Origin: Planctomycetota bacterium
GTDB lineage: Bacteria > Planctomycetota > Phycisphaerae > WQYP01
Reading direction: 5' to 3'
DNA: 51,951 nucleotides
NCBI GenBank assembly: GCA_021852275.1
Contig: JAJZNX010000138.1
Coordinates: 1-51,951 of the forward strand
Under the pieces are notes generated by a model, which saw only the letters and a list, made by a program, of their open reading frames with translations, was not told the origin of the DNA and ran no database searches. Position 1 is the first letter of the stretch. Every line of letters begins with the position of its first letter. Of the stretch, positions 17,431 through 26,280 are shown piece by piece. Position numbers and translations under genes: made by a program.

Positions 17431-19536
17431 CTAACCGATATTGGCCAGAGCGACGGCATCGCCAAAGTCGCGGGTGATTATTTGCCGGATCATGGCGTGT
17501 TCAGGAAGAATCAGGTGGGGATCGGCCGTGACTAAGGCCATGGCATCCGCTCGTGCCATGGCCAGGAGTTTGGCATCATAAAGCAATTCGGCAAATCGCA
17601 GGTCGGTACGGCCGCTTTGGCGGGTGCCGACAATTTCGCCCATACCGCGGATTTTGAGATCTTCCTCGGCGATATCAAATCCATCGGGGTATTTGCACAA
17701 AGCCGCCATGCGGGCTTTGGCCGTATCGGTGGATGCCTGCGCCAGCAGCAAACACGATGAGGCCGCAGTGCCGCGACCTACCCGTCCGCGTAATTGATGG
17801 AGTTGAGAAAGACCAAACTGCTGGGCATGTTCAATGACCATGACGCAGGCGTTGGGCACATCCACTCCGACTTCAATGACAGTGGTGGCCACCAGCACGT
17901 CGATCTGGTGCCGACGGAAAGCTTCCATAACCTGTTGACGCTCTTCTCTGGGCATCCGGCCATGGACCAGGCCGATGCGGAAATCTTTGAGCATCCCGGT
18001 GGCAAGCTCATCGCGGCACTGGATGGCGTTGGCCAATTCACGAGCATTTTCGTCAATGGCCGGTAGCACGATATACGCCTGGCGACCCGCCTTAAGCTGG
18101 CCGGCCACGAATTGGTACGCCTTCTCGCGCTCATTTTCGGGAACCAGCCGGGTACCAATGGGCTGGCGCCCGGGCGGCAACGCATCGATCACGGAAATAT
18201 CCAGATCGCCGAACATAGTCATGGCCAAGGTTCGTGGAATAGGAGTGGCGGTCATTACCAGGGTATGGACTCCAGGATGTTTCGAGCGAATAATCGCCCT
18301 TTGCCGCACGCCGAATTTATGCTGTTCATCCACCACCAGCACTCGCAAATGCTTGAACTGAACCGCATCGCTGAGCAGGGCATGGGTGGCGACGGCAATA
18401 CCAATGGAACCGTCCTGAATGCCGCGGATGGTGGATTCCCGCTCGGCCGGCGGCTGTCCACCGGTCAGCAGGGCCATCTTCACGCGGCTGGAGGAAAGAT
18501 AACTCTGTAAAGTGTCGAAATGCTGCTCCGCGAGAATTTCAGTGGGAGCCATAAACGCGGCCTGCCCTCCGGAGGCTACGGCAAACAGCATTGCAAATAA
18601 AGCGATGATGGTTTTGCCGCTGCCGACATCGCCCTGAAGCAGACGATTCATGGGGCGAGTCTGGGCCAGGTCATGCTGAATTTCGGCCACAACGCGGTCT
18701 TGGGCTCCAGTAAGCTGAAAACTCAATAATGCCCGGATACGTGCTTCTACTGTTTTGTCAACTCGAAGTGCGGCGGCGGCCTGATGGGTGTGGTGATGAT
18801 AGCGGCGAACGGCGATGGCTGTCTGCTGGATAAAAAATTCATGGTAGGCCAGGCTGCGGCGGGCCTGATACGCCTGGTTCAGCGACAGGGGGCGATGAAT
18901 AGCCGCGAAAGCGCCCTGTCGTGTCAGCAGTGTTCGCTGGTGCAATTGAGCGGGGCTGAACCATTCCGTCACTTGGCCGAGAAGCTCATTCATATTAGCT
19001 TGGATGATGCGGGCGAGAACGACGCTGGAAAGTTCCTTGTTCGCGGGGTACACAGGTTCCAGCGCCGCGGCTGGCCCGGGCGGGGCCGTCGGGCCGATGA
19101 GTTGATATTGTGGCTGCACCATCTGGTAGCGGCCTTTGTAGAGCTGAATTTTCCCGGTAGCTCGCAGGCGCGTGCCAGGCTGAATTTTCTCTTCCATGTT
19201 CCATCGGTTAAACCACACCAGAATACATCGACCGGAGTTATCATCCAGCAGAGCCTCAAAACGCCGTGGTCGTCGCGGAAAGCTGCGGGTTTGCAGAATA
19301 TCGCCTTCCACCGCGGCATTCTCCAGGGGTTGAATCTGAGCAATGGTTCGCTGGCCATGAAATTCCACGTAATCGCGCGGGAAATATTCCAACAGGTCCG
19401 CACAGGTGCAAACGCCTAAATCGCGAAGCTGCCAGGCTCGCCGCGGCCCGACTCCGTGGGCCAGTTCAATGGGGCTTTCTAAACTGATGGCCGGCGGTGT
19501 GTTGATATCAGGTAGGGCCGGCTGGCTGGAATCCAT
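17431..19536 (-). CDS. recG: ATP-dependent DNA helicase RecG
   Basis: A 701-residue superfamily 2 helicase that reverses stalled replication forks and branch-migrates Holliday junctions. The N-terminal wedge/OB domain begins with the HhH-like ELAHGVGPRRAWQLRDLGVCTCADLLEYFPRDY. Motif I is LLQGDVGSGKTIIAL, motif II is the RecG-type DEQH in VVDEQHKFGVRQR, and motif III is MTATPIPRTLAMTMFGDLDISVID. Motifs V and VI are TTVIEVGVDVPNA and QLHQLRGRVGRG, followed by the RecG C-terminal segment with LKIRGMGEIVGTRQSG. Length is normal. The ATG at 19536 has GGAG 6 bases upstream; an ATG 12 bp earlier is less well placed. It is about 45 bp downstream of pcm on the same strand. Confidence 0.96.
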   Translation of the reverse strand: MDSSQPALPDINTPPAISLESPIELAHGVGPRRAWQLRDLGVCTCADLLEYFPRDYVEFHGQRTIAQIQPLENAAVEGDILQTRSFPRRPRRFEALLDDNSGRCILVWFNRWNMEEKIQPGTRLRATGKIQLYKGRYQMVQPQYQLIGPTAPPGPAAALEPVYPANKELSSVVLARIIQANMNELLGQVTEWFSPAQLHQRTLLTRQGAFAAIHRPLSLNQAYQARRSLAYHEFFIQQTAIAVRRYHHHTHQAAAALRVDKTVEARIRALLSFQLTGAQDRVVAEIQHDLAQTRPMNRLLQGDVGSGKTIIALFAMLFAVASGGQAAFMAPTEILAEQHFDTLQSYLSSSRVKMALLTGGQPPAERESTIRGIQDGSIGIAVATHALLSDAVQFKHLRVLVVDEQHKFGVRQRAIIRSKHPGVHTLVMTATPIPRTLAMTMFGDLDISVIDALPPGRQPIGTRLVPENEREKAYQFVAGQLKAGRQAYIVLPAIDENARELANAIQCRDELATGMLKDFRIGLVHGRMPREERQQVMEAFRRHQIDVLVATTVIEVGVDVPNACVMVIEHAQQFGLSQLHQLRGRVGRGTAASSCLLLAQASTDTAKARMAALCKYPDGFDIAEEDLKIRGMGEIVGTRQSGRTDLRFAELLYDAKLLAMARADAMALVTADPHLILPEHAMIRQIITRDFGDAVALANIG

Positions 19537-19580
19537 GGGTATCTCCATGCAGTGCCGGTGACCGGCGCTGACTTAAAGTT

Positions 19581-20321
19581 CTAATGCGGTCGATTGAGTG
19601 CGGGCCAACCTTGTTGGCCGACCAACGGCACAAAGCGGCAGGCAATGACTTCGCGGCGGGAGAAACCATTGCTGGTGTGCTCCAGAACCATGAGTGTCTG
19701 CTGTGATTCATCTCCAATGGGAATTACCAATTTGCCGCCGATGACCAACTGCTTCAGCAGTGCCACGGGATAATCCGGAGCACCGGCGGTTACCAGTATC
19801 CGCTGAAAACGAAGTTCGCCGGGCCAGCCCATGGATCCGTCGCCGATGCGATAATGAATGTTGGTTTGGCCCAATTGCCGCAAGCGTCGTTGTGCTGCCA
19901 CGCTCAGGCTTGCCAGTCGCTCCACGGTGAAAACCTCATGAGCCAGCCGGGCGAGAATGGCGGTTTGATATCCAGTGCCGGTACCAATTTCCAACACCTG
20001 ATGATCACGGTGAATATCCAGACGCTCGGTCATCAGTGCGACCATGTAAGGCTGGCTGATGGTTTGGCCTCCACCCACTTCCAGAGCACTGTCCGCATAA
20101 GCCTGTGCGTGCAACGCGGCATCAACAAAATAATGTCGCGGCACGCCGGCCATGGCCCGCACGACCCGGGCGGATTTAACCCCGCGGGCAATAACCTGCT
20201 GTCGCAGCATTTGATGCCGCATGCGGCGGTCCTGGGGCGTATCAGCATACGTGACCGGAGTTGGCGCTACCTCGGTGACAGCATCCGGAAAAATTGGCCC
20301 GTGTGCAGGTTGGTCCTTCAT
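19581..20321 (-). CDS. pcm: Protein-L-isoaspartate O-methyltransferase
   Basis: A 246-residue SAM-dependent enzyme that methylates isoaspartyl residues in damaged proteins so that they can be repaired. Motifs are MAGVPRHYFVDAALHAQAYAD, the substrate-contact segment GGGQTISQPYMVALMTERL, SAM motif I as VLEIGTGTGYQTAILARL, motif II around TVERLASLS, and ILVTAGAPDYPVALLKQL. The last strand is GGKLVIPIGDESQQTLMVLE. There is an N-terminal extension of about 30 residues before the family core. A TATAAT box on the same strand sits 6 bases before the ATG, so the mRNA is probably leaderless, and recG follows. Confidence 0.95.
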   Translation of the reverse strand: MKDQPAHGPIFPDAVTEVAPTPVTYADTPQDRRMRHQMLRQQVIARGVKSARVVRAMAGVPRHYFVDAALHAQAYADSALEVGGGQTISQPYMVALMTERLDIHRDHQVLEIGTGTGYQTAILARLAHEVFTVERLASLSVAAQRRLRQLGQTNIHYRIGDGSMGWPGELRFQRILVTAGAPDYPVALLKQLVIGGKLVIPIGDESQQTLMVLEHTSNGFSRREVIACRFVPLVGQQGWPALNRPH

Positions 20322-20324
20322 GGG

Positions 20325-20336
20325 GGTATTATAATG
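20325..20336. promoter_or_regulatory. 12-bp box and -10 element of pcm
   Basis: GGTATTATAATG, repeated exactly at 20411-20422. Read on the minus strand it provides TATAAT (20333-20328), which is 6 bases before the pcm ATG. That puts the expected transcript start at the A of ATG. No good -35 is visible. Confidence 0.5.
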
Positions 20337-20410
20337 GGTTTTGGCAGATTAGGCTGGCTTAATCGGCTCAATACGATGCTCCCGGTGCCGCTGGCGACAC
20401 CAAGCCGGTT

Positions 20411-20422
20411 GGTATTATAATG
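20411..20422 (+). promoter_or_regulatory. 12-bp box and -10 element of bioA
   Basis: Exact second copy of GGTATTATAATG. On the plus strand TATAAT lies at 20416-20421, with a weak TGGCGA -35 about 18 bp upstream. The predicted start is about 3 bases before the bioA ATG, so this mRNA is also nearly leaderless. Confidence 0.5.
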
Positions 20423-20430
20423 AATTAGCC

Positions 20431-21849
20431 ATGGACCATAAAAATCTGACCGACGAGCAGCTCATTGACTGGGACCGGAGGTTTGTCTGGCATCCCTTTA
20501 CGCCCATGAAATCCTGGATGGAGAAGACCGATCCGGTCATTATTGTCCGTGGGCAAGATGAATTTCTGTTTGACAGCCGCGGACGTCGTTATATCGACGG
20601 TGTTTCGTCACTATGGTGCAATGTACATGGTCATGGCATAAAAAAACTTGATGATGCCGTACGAACTCAGTTGAATGCCGTTGCCCACAGCACACTTTTA
20701 GGCCTTTGTAACGTTCCGAGTATTGTGCTGGCCAAACGGCTTGTGGACATCGCCCCCCCCGGCCTGACGCGTGTTTTTTATTCTGACGATGGCAGCACAG
20801 CAGTGGAAGTGGCCTGCAAAATGGCGTTTCAGTATTGGAGAAATGCAGGTCAGCCGGAGCGCACCCGTTTCATCGCCTTTCATGACGCCTATCATGGAGA
20901 CACTCTTGGTGCGGTTTCCCTGGGGGGAATTCCCACGTTTCATCAGGTGTATCAGCCTCTTTGTTTCCCGGTGGACCGTGTGGACTCGCCGCGGATTGCG
21001 GACTTCGCCGGTCTTAATGCTGCGGTCCAGGAGACACCCCCAGCTCAGAAAACTTTGGATCCCGCATGGTTACCGCAGATGGAATCACTGCTGGCGGCCT
21101 ACCCCGGCCAATACGTGGGCATTGTGGTGGAGCCGGTGATACAGGGTGCAGGTGGGATGGTCATGCATCCACCGGGCACGTTAAAACGTCTGCGGGAGTT
21201 TGCGGACGCGCACGATCTTCTGCTGATCTGCGATGAAGTATTAACGGGTTTTGGCCGGACGGGACGGATGTTTGCCTGCGAGCACGAAAACATCACTCCA
21301 GATCTGATGTGTCTTTCCAAGGGGTTGACTGCCGGTTACATGCCGCTCGGTGCCACGCTGGCGACGGATCGCATATTTGCGTCCTTTTACGCGGATCCGA
21401 AATTAGGAAAAACCTTTTACCATGGGCATACCTTCACGGGTCATCCGTTAGCTTGTGCGGTGGCTATTGCATCGCTGGATTTGTTTGCGGAGAACCGGCT
21501 GCTGGAACATGTGGCGACACTCGCTCCGGTTTTGTGGGAGCAACTCAAAGTGCTGGGTGATCATCGGCAGGTAGTGGATGTGCGTCAGACTGGTTTGGTT
21601 GCGGCCATTGATATTGTGCGGGATCGCCGTACCAGAGAGCGCTTTCCACCGCACTGGCGCGTCGGAGGTGCCTTATGTGCGGCCATGCGCCGTCGCGGCG
21701 TGCTGCTTCGTCCATTGGCGGATACCCTGGTCCTGATGCCCCCCCTGGCCATCGGCGTTGAATCGCTTGTTCATCTGGCCAGGGCAGTTGTAGAATCTGT
21801 ACAACTGGTGGAAGAGGTAATCCGGCATTGCGAGGAAAATATAATTTGA
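20431..21849 (+). CDS. bioA: Adenosylmethionine-8-amino-7-oxononanoate aminotransferase
   Basis: A 472-residue class III PLP aminotransferase that converts KAPA to DAPA in biotin synthesis. Diagnostic features are WHPFTPMKSW near the N-terminus, the substrate-site VSSLWCNVHGH, and FYSDDGSTAVEVACKMAFQYW. HDAYHGDTLGAVSLGG, ICDEVLTGFGRTG and the PLP lysine (Lys297) in CLSKGLTAGYMPLGATL follow. The CEHE segment and GHTFTGHPLACAVA also match BioA. The insertion around residues 195-215 is slightly longer than in E. coli BioA. It overlaps bioD by 4 bases (TTGA), so the two are translationally coupled. bioB and bioF are not in the window. Confidence 0.95.
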   Translation: MDHKNLTDEQLIDWDRRFVWHPFTPMKSWMEKTDPVIIVRGQDEFLFDSRGRRYIDGVSSLWCNVHGHGIKKLDDAVRTQLNAVAHSTLLGLCNVPSIVLAKRLVDIAPPGLTRVFYSDDGSTAVEVACKMAFQYWRNAGQPERTRFIAFHDAYHGDTLGAVSLGGIPTFHQVYQPLCFPVDRVDSPRIADFAGLNAAVQETPPAQKTLDPAWLPQMESLLAAYPGQYVGIVVEPVIQGAGGMVMHPPGTLKRLREFADAHDLLLICDEVLTGFGRTGRMFACEHENITPDLMCLSKGLTAGYMPLGATLATDRIFASFYADPKLGKTFYHGHTFTGHPLACAVAIASLDLFAENRLLEHVATLAPVLWEQLKVLGDHRQVVDVRQTGLVAAIDIVRDRRTRERFPPHWRVGGALCAAMRRRGVLLRPLADTLVLMPPLAIGVESLVHLARAVVESVQLVEEVIRHCEENII

Positions 21850-22682
21850 AAATTCGCTTACGTTCTCCAAAAGCGCTTACGCCATGGGAACTACTGAAGG
21901 CTTACAATCGACCTGGGCTTTTCATTACAGCCACCAATACAGACATCGGAAAAACGACGGTTACATCGACCTTGGCGGCGGCGTTAACGCGGCTGGGTAT
22001 TAGGGTGGGGGTGTGCAAGCCGGTGGCCTCAGGTTGCCCGAAAAGAGGTGATCGCGGGGTGTTTGGGCGGCTGGTGGATGAGGATATGTTATCGCCGGAT
22101 GGAGAATGTATAGGCCGGGGGGCCGGGTTGGATGTGGCTGATGACGCCCTGATGGCTCGCATCAGTCCGATTCGGCTGGCTGCCCCCATTTCCCCGCATG
22201 CCGCTGCACGGCTTGAAGGACGGCGTCTGGACTGGAAACGGGTAGCCCGCGCCCTGGATTACTGGCAAAATCAGTGCGATTTTCTGCTGGTGGAAGGTGC
22301 CGGCGGCTGGCTGACGCCGTTGGCTGAAAAGCCGATATGCACTGTGGCCGATCTGGCCGCCATTTTAGCTTTGCCATGCCTGGTGGTGGGTGGGCCGCGT
22401 CTGGGTACCATCAACCATACGTGGCTGACCGTGAATGCGATTGTGCAGCGCCATCTAACTGTGGCCGGGGTGGTATTCAATGCCGTACCCCAGCCGCCCG
22501 ATGTTGCAGCTATCACCGCGATTGAAGATTTTCCACGGCTGACCGGCGTACCCGTTGTGGCGACCCTTCCAAAGGTTAAATGGAACGCCAGGCGACCAAT
22601 GTCCAGTGAACTGGTCGACTTAGTAATGCCATTGGCCGAAAGCCTGTGGAAACAATTCGGCAAGCCCGGACAAAATGGTTAA
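21846..22682 (+). CDS. bioD: Dethiobiotin synthetase
   Basis: A 278-residue ATP-dependent carboxylase that closes the ureido ring of dethiobiotin from DAPA and CO2. The P-loop is FITATNTDIGKTTVTSTLAAAL, followed by VGVCKPVASG with the catalytic lysine. The second conserved block is LLVEGAGGWLTPLAEKPICTVADLA, followed by LVVGGPRLGTINHTWLT. A leader of about 30 residues precedes the P-loop domain. The start chosen is TTG at 21846, because it overlaps the bioA stop and has GAGGA about 10 bases upstream. An in-frame TTG at 21828 would lie inside bioA without a binding site. The insertion GDRGVFGRLVDEDMLSPDGE is longer than usual. Confidence 0.92.
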   Translation: MKIRLRSPKALTPWELLKAYNRPGLFITATNTDIGKTTVTSTLAAALTRLGIRVGVCKPVASGCPKRGDRGVFGRLVDEDMLSPDGECIGRGAGLDVADDALMARISPIRLAAPISPHAAARLEGRRLDWKRVARALDYWQNQCDFLLVEGAGGWLTPLAEKPICTVADLAAILALPCLVVGGPRLGTINHTWLTVNAIVQRHLTVAGVVFNAVPQPPDVAAITAIEDFPRLTGVPVVATLPKVKWNARRPMSSELVDLVMPLAESLWKQFGKPGQNG

Positions 22683-22801
22683 ACTATCATCAGGTTGGAG
22701 GTGGCTTGGGGCGGCGTGGATGTATAATTTCCATGAAACCCGGATCAATGGATTGGAATTGAATATCGGTGGTGGCCGCCACCGGATCCAAAGGAGGCTA
22801 T

Positions 22802-24724
22802 ATGCCGCAGTTCGCAAATCGCATGTTCAAACTTGGACTATCTAGCTTGGCGGTTGTCACACTGCTTGCGACGGGAGTATCGCTGGGTGGGTGTTCCAAC
22901 GGGCGATCAGGCAAAACACCGCCCGTAGCCCAGCAAGATCTTTTGCCGCGGCCTGCACTGTATCCGGCCTTACATGGCACAATTAAATCCTTCGCGGCGG
23001 TGGCTTCCGCCAACCCGGTGCTGGTGCGCGGCTACGGCATTGTGGCGGGGTTGCCCAATACCGGCAGCGGCGAGATGCCGCCGGAAATTCGCAACATGAT
23101 GATGAATCGGCTGCTCAAAAACAATATCGGCTTTCTGTCGCATGGCACCGCCCAGTACGATCCGTCCAAGATTCTGCGTTCGCGCCAGATTGCCGCGGTA
23201 TTTGTGGAGGGTGTAATTCCGCCGCTGGCGATGCGTGGAACCACGTTTGATCTGAAAGTAATCGCCATGCCCAATACGCAGACCACAAGCCTGGCCAATG
23301 GCTTGCTTTGGACCACGCCGCTGCGCGTGCACGTGGGCCTTAATAATATGAGCCGGGTGCTGGCGCGTGGCCGCGGCCCGGTGTTTTGCGATCCGCTGCA
23401 CGCTTCAGCTTCCAGGTTGGTCAAAGCAGGAACGATTTTGCGCACAGGGCGGGTGATGGCGGGTGGCATTGTCTCCATCAAAATTCCGGTGATTCTGGAA
23501 CTTTACACGCCGTCCTATCGAATTTCTTATTTGATTCAACAGATCGTCAATCAGCGTTATGGGGGCAATCCTCCGGTGGCGGCTGCTGAAAATGACCGCA
23601 TCGTGCAGTTGCGGGTGCCGCGGCGTTATCAGCATAATCCGGCGGAGTTTGTGGACATGGTAATGCATCTGTACCTGGAACAAAATATTCCGGGTTTTAC
23701 TCAGGTGCAGGCCAAACGTCTGCTCAAGGCACTTTCGGATCCCACAGCTCCGTTTAATCAGATTAGTATGGCGCTGGCACAACTGGGGCGCACGGTTTTG
23801 CCGGATATTGAGCCGTATTATAACTCGCCTGATCCGCGTGTGGCGTTTTACGCCGCGCGAGCGGGTACGATCATCGGCGATGAAGATGCAGTTACCGTGC
23901 TTAAAAAGATTGTCACCGAGGGCCACGGACCGTACCTGATGGATGCGGTGAAAACTCTGGAACACAGCCACGATGCCGTGCGGGCATCACTGGCTTTTCA
24001 ACACCTGCTGCAGTCTCCGGATCCGCGCACACGATTGTTGGGCTATAAAGCTTTGCTCAAGATTCATTCGTCGGAGATTTACTCGCAAGTGGTGGGGGCG
24101 AAGTTCATGCTGGATATTCTACCCTCATCAGGCCCCACCTTAATTTATGCCACCCGTACCGGCTATCCGCGCGTGGCGATCATCGGCCGCGTACCTGAAT
24201 TGATACCCGGATCGCTGTACGTCAGCCAGGGCAATGCTATTACCGTCAATTATCCGCTGCCGATCGTACCCAAAAAGGTCCAGGCAATTTCCTCTCAAAA
24301 ACATCTGCAATCGGCCACGCTGCCGGTGCAGTTGTATTATCGTGATCCGTTGAGCCATCAAATGGTACAGATGTCCTGTGATCCAGAGCTGCCGGATGTG
24401 ATTACGGCGTTGGCGCAGGCGCCCAATCCATTTTCTCCCACGTACAATCCGCGAGCACCTTACATCGCCGCTTCCTATCAACGTATTGTGGCGATGCTTT
24501 TTACACTGTGCAACAATAAAAATATCATCGCCACCTTTATGATGCAGCAGAAGTCTCCGCCGTCCATGGCCCTGTACGCCTCGCTGAACCAGCCGCGCCC
24601 CAGCGGTCATACCTTGGGTGTTTACCGTCATGGCAACGGCTGGACCGCTACACCGACCACGCAGCCAAACCATGGCGTCTCGCCGTTTAGTTCAACGTTA
24701 CCGGGCGAAAAACCGGGAAATTAA
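22802..24724 (+). CDS. FlgI-like lipoprotein
   Basis: A 640-residue predicted lipoprotein. A signal sequence ends in the lipobox LGGC (Cys31). Residues about 65-290 resemble the flagellar P-ring protein FlgI: VRGYGIVAGLPNTGSGEMPPEIRNMM matches the FlgI N-terminal pattern, and there are LRSRQIAAVFVEGVIPPLAMRGTTFDLKV and LLWTTPLRV. The middle (about 335-450) looks like HEAT-type helical repeats, and the C-terminal ~200 residues are unassigned. AAAGGAGG at 22790-22797 fixes the ATG at 22802. No other flagellar gene is near, so a role in motility cannot be assumed. The stop shares a TTAA palindrome with the convergent PDZ gene. Confidence 0.8.
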   Translation: MPQFANRMFKLGLSSLAVVTLLATGVSLGGCSNGRSGKTPPVAQQDLLPRPALYPALHGTIKSFAAVASANPVLVRGYGIVAGLPNTGSGEMPPEIRNMMMNRLLKNNIGFLSHGTAQYDPSKILRSRQIAAVFVEGVIPPLAMRGTTFDLKVIAMPNTQTTSLANGLLWTTPLRVHVGLNNMSRVLARGRGPVFCDPLHASASRLVKAGTILRTGRVMAGGIVSIKIPVILELYTPSYRISYLIQQIVNQRYGGNPPVAAAENDRIVQLRVPRRYQHNPAEFVDMVMHLYLEQNIPGFTQVQAKRLLKALSDPTAPFNQISMALAQLGRTVLPDIEPYYNSPDPRVAFYAARAGTIIGDEDAVTVLKKIVTEGHGPYLMDAVKTLEHSHDAVRASLAFQHLLQSPDPRTRLLGYKALLKIHSSEIYSQVVGAKFMLDILPSSGPTLIYATRTGYPRVAIIGRVPELIPGSLYVSQGNAITVNYPLPIVPKKVQAISSQKHLQSATLPVQLYYRDPLSHQMVQMSCDPELPDVITALAQAPNPFSPTYNPRAPYIAASYQRIVAMLFTLCNNKNIIATFMMQQKSPPSMALYASLNQPRPSGHTLGVYRHGNGWTATPTTQPNHGVSPFSSTLPGEKPGN

Positions 24725-26172
24725 GGCCGCGGGGACCGCGGATGAAAGCTAGGCGGTGGCCGTAGAGTAACGAGGACCGTGATGATTCGTCCTTGTCGAG
24801 CCAGGCGGATGGAGACATGCTCGGGATCGGCGTGAATTTTTTTTGCAATCCGGTTGAAGTCGGATAATCCGATGCCGTCGATGCCAAAGATGATGTCACC
24901 GGGGCGAATTCCTGCCTGTTGAGCAGGAGAATGGGGATATACGCCAAGGACTTGAATGGCGCGTTGATGTCCAAGCCGGGGAACCTTTCGCCTTAAGGGA
25001 GAATTGCCGGGCACCATGGTATAGCGGATGCCAAATCGGACCTGTTCGATCTGACCATATTCAATAAAATTGCGAATGTAGGATTTCTTGCCAGCTACGC
25101 CGAGCGCCTTTCTCCAGGTAGTAACCCCCGCCAGTTTTCCGCTTGGCGTAAATATGAAAGCTGGATGTGGAGCGGTTCGCAGCAAAGCCATGAGTGGGGC
25201 ATGAGTTGTGCGGCGGCTTGCAAACCCCGGTCCATGAATGGGCATCAGCCAGCGTACCGCCGGTTGGTCCGCGGCCACGGCCAGCAGCAGTGTCGGTCGC
25301 TGCGGCAATTGTCGCACCATACGCACTGGAAGCAGTTTGGCGGTAGGGGGCAACTGCAGCACGCTCATATTGAGAAAATAATTGGTTGCGTATACGTGGG
25401 CGACTGCAGCTTTGCCATTCGGTAAAATCGCGCGGACTGTGGCGGTGGTGCCCGGTGAAGCCAGAGCTTCCAGCACCAGAATGCGACGTGGCTTGCCCGT
25501 GGCCAGGCCATAAACGGTCTGATTGCGGTGCTGCTCCATTTCCCGCAGACGCATCAAAATGCCATGTAAAATGGGCCAGGGCAGGTCGGTCCGACCGGGT
25601 CCGTGCCGAAACAAAAAGTGCCGCAGAAGAAAGATTTCCACGTGCGGGTCATCGGCGAGTTTATCCAGTTCTTGTCGCTGCTGTGGCGTTAGATGCATGG
25701 GGGTATGATGATGGTAAGGTTTTTCGTGCAGCGGCTCAATAAGCACGGTTGGAACGGAACGGCGGCCCGGGTGAAAATTCCGGCCATGAATTTTCAAGTG
25801 GTGGTGTTGAACCCAGCGAAGCTTCCATTGATCAAATTTTGTTCGCATATTGGGCGGGAGGAGCGCATCAGGATCTCGACTTGGTTTGATAATAACCAAT
25901 GACTGGCGAATGCGATTGTAAAGAGACTGTGTTTCTTGCTCCATTTCCCGTAAAACCAGGCGGGAGTTCCTGTCGCCACCGATTTGTTCCGCGGTGGATG
26001 ATGGAGTCTTGCCTGCGGCTGCCTTTATCGGCTGTACCAACCACAAGTTCACCACGGATGTCAGAACCAGACTTAACGCCATGGTCACGACCTGGATCCT
26101 GGTCTGCAAAGCCCGGCCGGCTGTTTCTGGTCGGCCAGTGCTCCCGGTGCGAAATCGAAAAATCACATTCAT
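24721..26172 (-). CDS. Envelope PDZ-domain protein (degenerate HtrA-like)
   Basis: A 483-residue protein with an N-terminal hydrophobic segment (about 28-50), suggesting export or anchoring. The middle (about 215-365) reads like a trypsin-like fold (LVLEALASPGTTATVRAILPNGKAAVAHVYATNY, PAFIFTPSGKLAGVTTW), but I cannot find the HtrA GNSGGP serine motif. The C-terminus (about 385-470) is a clear PDZ domain: RAIQVLGVYPHSPAQQAGIRPGDIIFGIDGIGLSDFNRIAKKI. It is therefore probably a non-proteolytic scaffold or chaperone. It sits about 110 bp downstream of an ECF sigma / anti-sigma pair on the same strand and may belong to its transcription unit. Confidence 0.75.
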   Translation of the reverse strand: MNVIFRFRTGSTGRPETAGRALQTRIQVVTMALSLVLTSVVNLWLVQPIKAAAGKTPSSTAEQIGGDRNSRLVLREMEQETQSLYNRIRQSLVIIKPSRDPDALLPPNMRTKFDQWKLRWVQHHHLKIHGRNFHPGRRSVPTVLIEPLHEKPYHHHTPMHLTPQQRQELDKLADDPHVEIFLLRHFLFRHGPGRTDLPWPILHGILMRLREMEQHRNQTVYGLATGKPRRILVLEALASPGTTATVRAILPNGKAAVAHVYATNYFLNMSVLQLPPTAKLLPVRMVRQLPQRPTLLLAVAADQPAVRWLMPIHGPGFASRRTTHAPLMALLRTAPHPAFIFTPSGKLAGVTTWRKALGVAGKKSYIRNFIEYGQIEQVRFGIRYTMVPGNSPLRRKVPRLGHQRAIQVLGVYPHSPAQQAGIRPGDIIFGIDGIGLSDFNRIAKKIHADPEHVSIRLARQGRIITVLVTLRPPPSFHPRSPRP

Positions 26173-26280
26173 CCAATATCCATCCGATGCTCATCCAACC
26201 TGTGCCGGAGTATCCAAATCTGGTTCCAACTACAAACAAGCGGCCGCAGTTCAGTGAACGCATCGTCAAATCGACACCGC

